The translations under genes were made by a program, and so were the position numbers. DNA of 64,000 bases from assembly GCF_002591915.1 (NCBI RefSeq), contig NZ_NIHB01000005.1, forward strand, positions 85,989-149,988. The letters run 5' to 3'. Every line of letters starts with the position of its first letter. Position 1 is the stretch's first letter. Positions 48,043-55,622 of this stretch are shown here, piece by piece. The notes beneath the pieces are model-generated. The model worked only from the letters and a program-made list of their open reading frames with translations. It did no database searches and was not told where the DNA came from. Source of the stretch: Marinicella litoralis (lineage in GTDB: Bacteria; Pseudomonadota; Gammaproteobacteria; Xanthomonadales; Marinicellaceae).

Positions 48043-49041
48043 ATGACTGAAAAAACCCAAACAAATAGCAAAATATTTTCACTTAAGTATTCAAACTATG
48101 TTTTTTTGTTTACATATATTTTAATAGCCCTTATTTCATTTTTTGCAGTACAAGAATTCAGTAGTTATGTACTTGGTAGCACCTTCGGAAGAATGCTGGG
48201 TACATTAGTAATCAGCACAATTTTTGGCTATGTTTGTTGGCTGTTTTCATTTAAGAATAAAATAATTGGAGAGTGGGGATTTAATTTGATGGTGTTATAC
48301 ATCATTTTTGTATTACTTTCTTCCTCATATAAATTGTATCAATTAAATTCAGTGTCACAAGATTTTCAAATAGCTGAAAATGAATTTGATGCCGTGTTAA
48401 AACAAGAGGACTCATCTGTTGATGAAATCAGAGATGCATATAAAGAATACAAGGACAGCATGTATGCAACAATAAACAAACAAGTTGAAAATTCTAGTGG
48501 TAAAAGCAAACAAGCTATTCTAATTCAAGAAGCCTATTTACGAGAAATTGAACCAGCTCTAAATAACTGGCAAGATAATATAGCTCGATTTTTAGAAAAA
48601 GATGTATTGGATCCGTCAATGATTAAAGTAGATCCGGTTGTATATCAAAACCGATTGAAAACGATTCAAAACATGTTGATTTCAACTCTTGAATACAAAG
48701 AAATTATTATTAATATGGAAGATCAAATTAGTGAACGATTGCTGCCATTAAATTTGTCTCGAAAACAATACGATCAAATCGTAAAAGATTTCATTTATTC
48801 ACCAGATTTTACGATTGAACAGCTTGAATTTGCTATAGACTCATTGATAGCGTATCTTGACCAATCGCGAAAAGTTTTAAACATACTTAACTACAATCAA
48901 GATAAATGGTTTTTTGAGGGTAATGAATTCTTCAGCGAAGATGACGACTTTATCATGGATTATAATTTAGCTCTTGAAAACCTTTGGATGAAAGAAGCTA
49001 AGTTCCAAGAACTTTTTCAAGCGGTGTATAAATTAAATTGA
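48043..49041 (+). CDS. Membrane protein with long helical cytoplasmic or periplasmic tail, unknown function
   Basis: 332 aa. Three hydrophobic helices (about residues 17-38, 52-70 and 79-99) are followed by about 230 residues of charged helix-forming sequence (EIRDAYKEYKDSMYATINKQVEN..., KQAILIQEAYLREIEPALNNWQ), probably coiled coil. No domain is recognised. Promoter and start context match those of hsdM. The next gene starts 4 nt after its stop, so the pair is one unit. Confidence 0.6.
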   Translation: MTEKTQTNSKIFSLKYSNYVFLFTYILIALISFFAVQEFSSYVLGSTFGRMLGTLVISTIFGYVCWLFSFKNKIIGEWGFNLMVLYIIFVLLSSSYKLYQLNSVSQDFQIAENEFDAVLKQEDSSVDEIRDAYKEYKDSMYATINKQVENSSGKSKQAILIQEAYLREIEPALNNWQDNIARFLEKDVLDPSMIKVDPVVYQNRLKTIQNMLISTLEYKEIIINMEDQISERLLPLNLSRKQYDQIVKDFIYSPDFTIEQLEFAIDSLIAYLDQSRKVLNILNYNQDKWFFEGNEFFSEDDDFIMDYNLALENLWMKEAKFQELFQAVYKLN

Positions 49042-49045
49042 CCTC

Positions 49046-50431
49046 ATGAAATTTGCCAGTCTAATTCTCCTCTTCTTAACCGCCGGCATGGTTCAGTCAA
49101 AATCATTTTCAAGTGCAGAATACCAAGCCATGCAATGGGTTGGCGCTACATTTTTATCATTGTTGTTAATTGGAGTTGATGACCAACTGCAGGAAGACGT
49201 TAGGACGTTCTTAGAGAATGACGAACCAAAAAATTGGGATGATAATGCCTATATTTACCTATGGGCAATAGATGTGGCCAGTGAAAATACCTATGAAACT
49301 GGAAAAGAGATGTCACGAAAGGTGGTAGAAGCTAACTCCAGATATAAATACGAAATGGAACCGTATGACAGCTCATTCTTGTATGAATACGAATACATAA
49401 GTACCAGCAACAAAGATTTTTATTGTACATATTCATTCAATGACTGTTTTCCTGCAATATATCTTGAAATTGAGAATGCATTGAAACATGTAAAAACTGA
49501 TTATGTTATGTATGAAAGGTACCAACAATTTTTAAAATATGAACACACATCACCACCTTATATACCTAAGTTTGAAGCGCCTTGGCCAAATGTTTCTGTG
49601 TTGACATATGGACACCAGCTTAATCAAGCAGTCATGATAGAAAAATTATTTAATCATGAACATGGTGAATTCATAAGATTATTTGAAGATGACACTTTGA
49701 ATTTAAAAACAATGTATTCAAAAACCAATTCGGCTTTAAACAAAATGGTTTTACTTAGTTTGATTGATAAGAACATTGAACTCATTGGGCATCTATTTCA
49801 ACTACAACACATCGATGCTGAACTGCTGAATTCTACTAAAATACTACAGTTACTTACAGCAACAGAGTTGTCAGGTTATGAGATGCTTGCATTTGAATTA
49901 CGAGTGATGATGAAAATAGTTCAAGAACTGTCTGAGAACCCTCATTATTTGATTAAGCCTTCAGATAAATACTTAGGGAGTGCAATAACCAAGAAATTGA
50001 TGCCCCTGGTCTTCAAAGCCAACTTAACTTTGAACAGCATGTATCACGAATATGTTTCCAAAGTTTTGGAATACTCTAAATTAGCTCCAGCCGATTTTTA
50101 CATTCAATATGATCAGTTAAACGTGAATGTAAAGTATGATTATATAAGAGCTTCAGTCTCTTCCTATCTGGCTTCTTTTATTACCAACGATAAGTCAATA
50201 TACCTTCGCTACCAAGGTCGGATTCATTCATTGAATATGAAAATTCAATTGCTTAATGCATTGGTTGAACAAGGTTCTTTCGAAAAAGTTATAGTAAAAG
50301 CAGAGCAGGGACATCAACCCTATTTAAATCATTATGACCAAAGTCCTCCATATTTTGAAAACGATAAAATATGTTATTCAGGACTGTTTGAGTTCAATGA
50401 TAAATTCAGATGTATGTCAGTTTTAAATTAA
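49046..50431 (+). CDS. Exported protein of unknown function
   Basis: 461 aa with a signal peptide (MKFASLILLFLTAGMVQS). The mature protein is mainly helical and rich in Tyr, Glu and His (YKYEMEPYDSSFLYEYEYIS; YERYQQFLKYEHTSPPYIPKFEAPWPNVSVL). It has cysteines at FYCTYSFNDCF and near the C-terminus (KICYSG, FRCMSV) that could form disulfides. Coupled to the preceding membrane-protein gene (4-nt gap). No family is recognised. Confidence 0.58.
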   Translation: MKFASLILLFLTAGMVQSKSFSSAEYQAMQWVGATFLSLLLIGVDDQLQEDVRTFLENDEPKNWDDNAYIYLWAIDVASENTYETGKEMSRKVVEANSRYKYEMEPYDSSFLYEYEYISTSNKDFYCTYSFNDCFPAIYLEIENALKHVKTDYVMYERYQQFLKYEHTSPPYIPKFEAPWPNVSVLTYGHQLNQAVMIEKLFNHEHGEFIRLFEDDTLNLKTMYSKTNSALNKMVLLSLIDKNIELIGHLFQLQHIDAELLNSTKILQLLTATELSGYEMLAFELRVMMKIVQELSENPHYLIKPSDKYLGSAITKKLMPLVFKANLTLNSMYHEYVSKVLEYSKLAPADFYIQYDQLNVNVKYDYIRASVSSYLASFITNDKSIYLRYQGRIHSLNMKIQLLNALVEQGSFEKVIVKAEQGHQPYLNHYDQSPPYFENDKICYSGLFEFNDKFRCMSVLN

Positions 50432-50461
50432 CCTAATAAATACAGCATACCCATATTTTTA

Positions 50462-50905
50462 TTATGGATTCCTGTTCATCTGTTTTAACAGAAACTTTCG
50501 ATCCTCATCAGCTTCAATGTGTTTTCTGACTTCAGCTAATTTTTTTCTGTTTTTGGGTATTAGCAGGTATACAAAGGAATAAATAGTTAAAGCGATCATC
50601 AAAATCACCCCAATATGATTTGTGTTGATGTTTTGCCAGTAAATGATGAGATTCCATATATATTGACTATAAACTATAGTTGTAAATATCCCAAAAAACG
50701 TAATCGCAAACCAAATATATATCTTGTCACATTTATACAGCTTAATACTAATTGCTAATGTAATGAAGAAAATGACAAATAAAGATAATTTGTAATAGTC
50801 CAAACCTATTAGTTCAATCACTGGTATTTTATACCTAGGAATGAAAGTACCAAATAAAAGAAAAAACCAAATAATAATGATGTAAAGAGAAAAGGGACGT
50901 TTCAT
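50462..50905 (-). CDS. Small integral membrane protein, unknown function
   Basis: 147 aa with four hydrophobic helices and a charged C-terminal tail (PKNRKKLAEVRKHIEADEDRKFLLKQM) expected in the cytoplasm. Convergent with the preceding gene, divergent from hsdM; no motif is recognised. Confidence 0.5.
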   Translation of the reverse strand: MKRPFSLYIIIIWFFLLFGTFIPRYKIPVIELIGLDYYKLSLFVIFFITLAISIKLYKCDKIYIWFAITFFGIFTTIVYSQYIWNLIIYWQNINTNHIGVILMIALTIYSFVYLLIPKNRKKLAEVRKHIEADEDRKFLLKQMNRNP

Positions 50906-51037
50906 ATTGTTGTTTATTAGTAATAAATTGAGGATTCTAAGTTTTATTATATTGAAAAAAAATCATGCAAGTTGACAAAAAATGCCAATTTACTCCGTAA
51001 AAACCCCGTTCAAATAAAATAATCAAGCAATTGTGAT

Positions 51038-51091
51038 GTTCATCCATGTACCCGTTGAAAAAGTACGAGCAATTGGGTATATTAATTGCTC
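51038..51091 (+). promoter_or_regulatory. hsdM promoter (module copy B) with palindromic operator
   Basis: GTTCATCCATGTAC, three bases, TTGAAA (51055-51060), 17 nt, TATATT (51078-51083). A perfect inverted repeat GAGCAATT-N9-AATTGCTC (51067-51074 / 51084-51091) straddles the -10, so a dimeric repressor is expected. An extra AGCAATTG half-site lies at 51026-51033. Confidence 0.65.
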
Positions 51092-51137
51092 AATTGTGTG
51101 AATGAAAAGAACAAGTTAAAAAGGGGACTGAAAAGGA

Positions 51138-52853
51138 ATGACTGAAATAAATGAAAACCAGCAGTTTCTAACTGACTTAGAAAAAAAGCTGTGGAACGCG
51201 GCTGATAAATTACGTTCAACCCTCGATGCCTCACAATACAAGCACACCGTATTGGGTTTGGTTTTTTTGAAATACGTATCTGACTCTTTTTATATCCGTC
51301 AAGATCAGCTTAAAGCACAATTTCAAGATCCAGAGCATGATTACTACCTCGACCCAGAAGATTTTGATGGTGCTGATTCAGAAGAATATCAGCAAGAGCT
51401 TAATACAGAACTGGAAGAACGAGATTATTACACCGAAGCCAATGTGTTTTGGGTGCCACAACAAGCGCGTTGGAAGTTTTTACAAGACAACAACAAAACA
51501 GTCATCGGTGGCGCGGAAATAACATTAGCGGATGGCACTAAAAAGAAATTCAGTTCCATTGGACATTTGATCGACAATGCATTGGATGCCATCGAAGCAG
51601 TTAACCCAAAGCTCAAAGGTGTATTGAATAAACTCTATACACGATTACAAATTGACCAGACTAAGCTTGGTGAGTTGATTGATCTGGTGGCGACCATACC
51701 CTTTAAACACCAATCCTTAGACTCTAAAGACATTCTTGGCCATGTGTATGAATACTTCTTGGGTCAATTTGCTTTAGCTGAAGGTAAAAAAGGTGGACAG
51801 TATTACACCCCTAAATCCATTGTAAGTCTGATTGTACAGATGCTCGAACCGTTTAAAGGTCGGGTCTATGATCCAGCCATGGGTTCAGGTGGCTTTTTTG
51901 TCCAATCCGAACACTTTATCAAAGCCCACAAAGGCCGCATTGGTGAAGTCTCCATCTACGGTCAAGAATACAACCACACCACATGGCAGTTAGCCGCCAT
52001 GAATATGGTGATACGCGGCATTGACTTTAACTTCGGTAAAGAACCCGCCAACACCTACACCAATGACCAACACCCAGACCTGCGTGCTGACTTCGTCATG
52101 GCCAATCCACCGTTCAATATGAAAGAATGGGACACAGGTGTCAAAGACGATGACCCACGTTGGGTCTATGGCAAACCACCCTCAGGCAATGCCAACTTCG
52201 CCTGGCTCCAACACATGCTCTACCATTTAGCACCCAATGGCAGTCTAGGCTTATTACTCGCCAATGGCTCCATGAGTTCCAACACCAAAGGCGAAGGTGA
52301 TATCCGCAAAGCCTTGGTCGAAAATGATTTGGTCGAATGCATGGTCGCTTTGCCCGGGCAACTGTTCACCAATACGCAAATCCCGGCCTGTATCTGGTTC
52401 CTAACCAAAAACAAAGGCGAACGCACCAGTGCAACAGGCAGAAAACTACGAGATAGAAAAGGCGAAGTCCTATTTATCGATGCCAGAAACCTCGGTTACA
52501 TGAAAGACCGGGTGCTCCGCGACTTCACCCAAGATGATCTCAACCAAGTCACCGAAACTTTCCATGCTTGGCAATGCTCCCCAGACTGTCATTCCCGCGA
52601 AGGCGGGAATCTTCTTGAATATGCGGATGAACCTGGTTTCTGCAAAAGCGTCAAACTCCCCGAAATCCAAAAACACGATCACGTCCTCACCCCAGGCCGT
52701 TATGTGGGTGCAGTCGCAGAAGAAGACGATGGAGAACCCTTCGCCGAAAAAATGGCACGATTAACAAGTCAATTAAAAACACAGTTTAAAGAATCGGATC
52801 GTTTAGAAGCTGAGATTAAAAATAACTTAGCGGGATTGGGTTACGATGTCTAA
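51138..52853 (+). CDS. hsdM: Type I restriction-modification methyltransferase subunit
   Basis: N6-adenine DNA methyltransferase subunit, 571 aa. The N-terminal HsdM helical domain (LEKKLWNAADKLRSTLDASQYKHTVLGLVFLKYVSD) precedes the AdoMet core: GQYYTPKSIV, DPAMGSGGFF (245-254) and the catalytic NPPF (323-326). The C-terminal PGFCKSVKLPEIQKHDHVLTPGRYVG is typical. An in-frame REP-like palindrome enlarges the segment near residues 480-495. Its stop overlaps hsdS by 8 nt. Confidence 0.96.
   Translation: MTEINENQQFLTDLEKKLWNAADKLRSTLDASQYKHTVLGLVFLKYVSDSFYIRQDQLKAQFQDPEHDYYLDPEDFDGADSEEYQQELNTELEERDYYTEANVFWVPQQARWKFLQDNNKTVIGGAEITLADGTKKKFSSIGHLIDNALDAIEAVNPKLKGVLNKLYTRLQIDQTKLGELIDLVATIPFKHQSLDSKDILGHVYEYFLGQFALAEGKKGGQYYTPKSIVSLIVQMLEPFKGRVYDPAMGSGGFFVQSEHFIKAHKGRIGEVSIYGQEYNHTTWQLAAMNMVIRGIDFNFGKEPANTYTNDQHPDLRADFVMANPPFNMKEWDTGVKDDDPRWVYGKPPSGNANFAWLQHMLYHLAPNGSLGLLLANGSMSSNTKGEGDIRKALVENDLVECMVALPGQLFTNTQIPACIWFLTKNKGERTSATGRKLRDRKGEVLFIDARNLGYMKDRVLRDFTQDDLNQVTETFHAWQCSPDCHSREGGNLLEYADEPGFCKSVKLPEIQKHDHVLTPGRYVGAVAEEDDGEPFAEKMARLTSQLKTQFKESDRLEAEIKNNLAGLGYDV
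52591..52610. repeat. REP-like palindrome inside hsdM
   Basis: ATTCCCGC-GAAG-GCGGGAAT is a perfect 8-bp hairpin of the dispersed type common in proteobacterial genomes, here inside coding sequence and in frame (translated as HSREGGNL). It is the only copy noticed in the window. Confidence 0.75.
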
Positions 52854-54276
52854 GTTTCCCCGAGAAGTATTAGGTGAGTTAATTACACACCAAAAAGGGT
52901 TCGCTTTTAAGTCCAAAGACTATCAAGAGACGGGAATACCAGTTGTTAGGGTAAGCAACTTTACTGATGATTCAATTGATACTTCTGATTTGAAATTTGT
53001 CAGCAAGGAAATAGCTAATGAAAATCAAAAAGTAGCATTGAAGACGCATGATGTAATTATTGCGACTGTAGGATCTTGGCCCAAAAATCCTGCATCAATT
53101 GTTGGAAAGACTATTTGTGTTCCATCAGAAATGAATGGCGGACTAATGAATCAAAACAGTGTTATTCTTAGGGTGAATAGTCAGTGCGAAACTGATCAAA
53201 AATACTTATTTATTGCTCTTAAAACTAAACTGTTCTCCGAGTATTTAGTCTCGACTGCTCAGGGAAGTGCAAATCAAGCAAGTGTTACTCTAAGTGATAT
53301 TTTTTCTTATGAGGTTGAATGGCCTGAACCTCATATAAGAAGATCAATAGTGAGTATGATTGATTCAATTAATCAAAAAATCGAACTCAACCGCCAAACC
53401 AACCAAACCCTAGAACAAATCGCCCAAGCCATCTTTAAAAGCTGGTTCGTCGATTTCGAACCCACCCGCGCCAAGGCACAGGTTCGTGCCAGTGTCGCGG
53501 AGGGCAGGATACCCGGGAGCGACCAAAATCTGCCGCTTGATTTTTCAAAAGAAGATGAAGAAAAATTAGTAGAGCGCGCCGCCATGGCCGCCATCAGCGG
53601 CAAAACCCCAGAAGAACTCGACCAACTTAACCCAGAACAACTAAAACAACTCAAAAACACTGCCGCTTTATTTCCTGATGCATTGATTGATTCAGAGCTG
53701 GGGGAGATACCTGAGGGGTGGGAGGTCAAAACTTTTGGCGAAGTGTCTAAATGTTTCGATTCCAAAAGAGTACCATTGTCTAAGAAAAAACGTGAAGAGA
53801 AAAAGCCAGGTAATATCCCCTATTATGGTGCTACTTCGGTCATGGATTATTTAAATGAATATATTTTTGATGATATATATTTACTACTCGGAGAAGACGG
53901 TTCTGTTATTAAAGAAGATGGTTCACCATTTGTTCAATATATATGGGGAAAAGCATGGGTGAATAATCACGCACATGTTTTACAAGGAATAAACAATGTT
54001 TCAACCGAACACTTGATGATATTTATCCAAAGTCAAAATATAGCTGCATTTATCACAGGAGCAGTTCAACTAAAACTTAATCAAGGAAATATGAATAATA
54101 TTCCTTTTTTAGATGCTGGAAAAAAAATTAACAATAGTTTCTATAAGTTTATTTCACCTTTGTATGAAAAAGTCAGAGAAATAAGTGAAGAGAATAAAAC
54201 ACTAATGGATTTGAGAGATGCTTTATTGCCTAAACTACTTTCTGGCAATCTAGCTATAAATGAAGTAACAATATGA
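52846..54276 (+). CDS. hsdS: Type I restriction-modification specificity subunit
   Basis: Recognises the bipartite DNA target for both cutting and methylation. 476 aa: TRD1 about 5-175, central conserved helix 180-205 (INQKIELNRQTNQTLEQIAQAIFKSWFVDFEPTRAKA), a linker with GKTPEELDQLNPEQLKQLKNTAALFPDALIDSELGEIPEGWEV, TRD2 about 295-450, and conserved end LMDLRDALLPKLLSGNL. The DNA alternates: TRD1 and TRD2 are AT-rich, while the centre (53380-53735) is GC-richer like hsdM, as expected when specificity domains are exchanged. The stop TGA overlaps the ATG of the FRG gene (ATGA). Confidence 0.95.
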   Translation: MSKFPREVLGELITHQKGFAFKSKDYQETGIPVVRVSNFTDDSIDTSDLKFVSKEIANENQKVALKTHDVIIATVGSWPKNPASIVGKTICVPSEMNGGLMNQNSVILRVNSQCETDQKYLFIALKTKLFSEYLVSTAQGSANQASVTLSDIFSYEVEWPEPHIRRSIVSMIDSINQKIELNRQTNQTLEQIAQAIFKSWFVDFEPTRAKAQVRASVAEGRIPGSDQNLPLDFSKEDEEKLVERAAMAAISGKTPEELDQLNPEQLKQLKNTAALFPDALIDSELGEIPEGWEVKTFGEVSKCFDSKRVPLSKKKREEKKPGNIPYYGATSVMDYLNEYIFDDIYLLLGEDGSVIKEDGSPFVQYIWGKAWVNNHAHVLQGINNVSTEHLMIFIQSQNIAAFITGAVQLKLNQGNMNNIPFLDAGKKINNSFYKFISPLYEKVREISEENKTLMDLRDALLPKLLSGNLAINEVTI

Positions 54277-55622
54277 ATGACTCCGACCAAATTTATCCTA
54301 CAAGAGATATACATCATTATAAGAACCTTACTTCTTGGCCTGAATTTACCATCTATGACAAAACTATTGATGGATTGATACCTTCTACAAGGTTAGATAA
54401 TTGGGAAGACTTTCATAGTGTTGTCAAATCTTATAGAAATGATGAAGAAGGTGCTGAGTATATATATCGTGGTCAACACAATTTTAAATGGGAGTTGCAA
54501 CCATCTTTAGATAGGTTGATTTCGGGAGCTATTAAAGAAGAGTTTGCTAAAAAGCAAATTAGGAATTTTAAACTGTCAATTCGAGGGCGGGTTCCTGATA
54601 ATGCTATTTTACATGAACAAGAAGAAGAGCTTTGGGCTATAGGTCAGCACCACGGTTTAGCAACTCCATTATTGGACTGGACCATGGCGCCATATGTGGC
54701 TCTGTTTTTTGCTTTTGTTAATGAAGATCCTGACTCATGGGTAGACAAAGATGGTAACCCAACTAATTATAGTCGTTCTATTTATATACTCAATAAATCA
54801 TTTATTGAGGATTTAATAGAAGATGAATATACAGATCCTTTAGTAGATGGTTATCCAAAAATTGTTGAGCCTTCAAAGGATGATCATGGAAGACTGGTAA
54901 ATCAAGCAGGGCTTTTTACACAGGCTCCTTATGGTGAAACTATAGAATCTGCCGTGCTTAGAGCCCTTGTTGATTCTGAAGTTGACGTAGATGACCCAAC
55001 TGAGGTTAGTAAGTATATTTGTAAATTGCACTTACCAAATTCAAAAGAAATTAGACGTGATTGTTTGCTCCATTTAAGAAAAATGAACATTCATCATGCA
55101 AGTTTGTTTCCAGATGTAATTGGAGCATCTGGTTATTGTAATGATTTGATCAGTGAATATATTGAAAAGCATAAATCATCTTCAACAAACACAATTAAAA
55201 ATAATGTAATTATTGAAAATAGAAATTCAAATGAAATTGTGTCAAAGGACAAAGTTCGTAAAGAATATGTAATTAATGAAACTAACAAAATATTAAAGAA
55301 ATTAATATCTTCTCTACTCGTAATTGATAATGTTGAAAAGTCAGTAAATGAATCTCAGTTAAAAACTGTATCTAAAAAAGCATTAGAATTTATTGAAGAA
55401 AAAGCTGGTGTAGATTGGTATGTTAGAGATTCTCAAATATCTAGGCTAAAAAATATAATTCGAAGAAATCTTAAAAGAGTTGCCTATCCTGATGATTTTA
55501 TTTCTGAAGCAGCTCACTCTCTTGCTCACGAAATTGCTAAAATGAGTTTTGAAAAGGAAAGAGATTCGAAAGTATCACAAAGTTCAACTTTCAAAAGGGT
55601 TTGGGGCTCAACTGAAGCATGA
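54273..55622 (+). CDS. FRG-domain protein with HsdR-like C-terminus, inside the type I R-M operon
   Basis: 449 aa. The FRG domain is clear in residues 60-150: YRGQHNFKWELQPSLDRL (Arg67-Gly68-Gln69) and QHHGLATPLLDWTMAPYVALFFAF (125-148). The middle is charged and unassigned. Residues 365-420 match the C-terminus of the HsdR encoded next (residues 986-1040): VDWxVRDS, RL, N, RR, LKR, YP, D and EA are shared, 20 of 34 positions from VDW (380 here, 1001 in HsdR). The DNA of the two is strongly diverged, so this is not a recent copy. Overlaps of ATGA with both hsdS and hsdR make it an integral, co-translated part of the operon. FRG domains have no settled biochemical function. It may bind the methyltransferase core in place of HsdR; that is inference. 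Confidence 0.85.
   Translation: MNDSDQIYPTRDIHHYKNLTSWPEFTIYDKTIDGLIPSTRLDNWEDFHSVVKSYRNDEEGAEYIYRGQHNFKWELQPSLDRLISGAIKEEFAKKQIRNFKLSIRGRVPDNAILHEQEEELWAIGQHHGLATPLLDWTMAPYVALFFAFVNEDPDSWVDKDGNPTNYSRSIYILNKSFIEDLIEDEYTDPLVDGYPKIVEPSKDDHGRLVNQAGLFTQAPYGETIESAVLRALVDSEVDVDDPTEVSKYICKLHLPNSKEIRRDCLLHLRKMNIHHASLFPDVIGASGYCNDLISEYIEKHKSSSTNTIKNNVIIENRNSNEIVSKDKVRKEYVINETNKILKKLISSLLVIDNVEKSVNESQLKTVSKKALEFIEEKAGVDWYVRDSQISRLKNIIRRNLKRVAYPDDFISEAAHSLAHEIAKMSFEKERDSKVSQSSTFKRVWGSTEA

Noticed and set aside
54273..55622. PrrC/RloC-type anticodon nuclease, as sometimes found inside hsd operons
   Set aside because: No P-loop or ABC ATPase motifs are present. The N-terminal half is a clear FRG domain.
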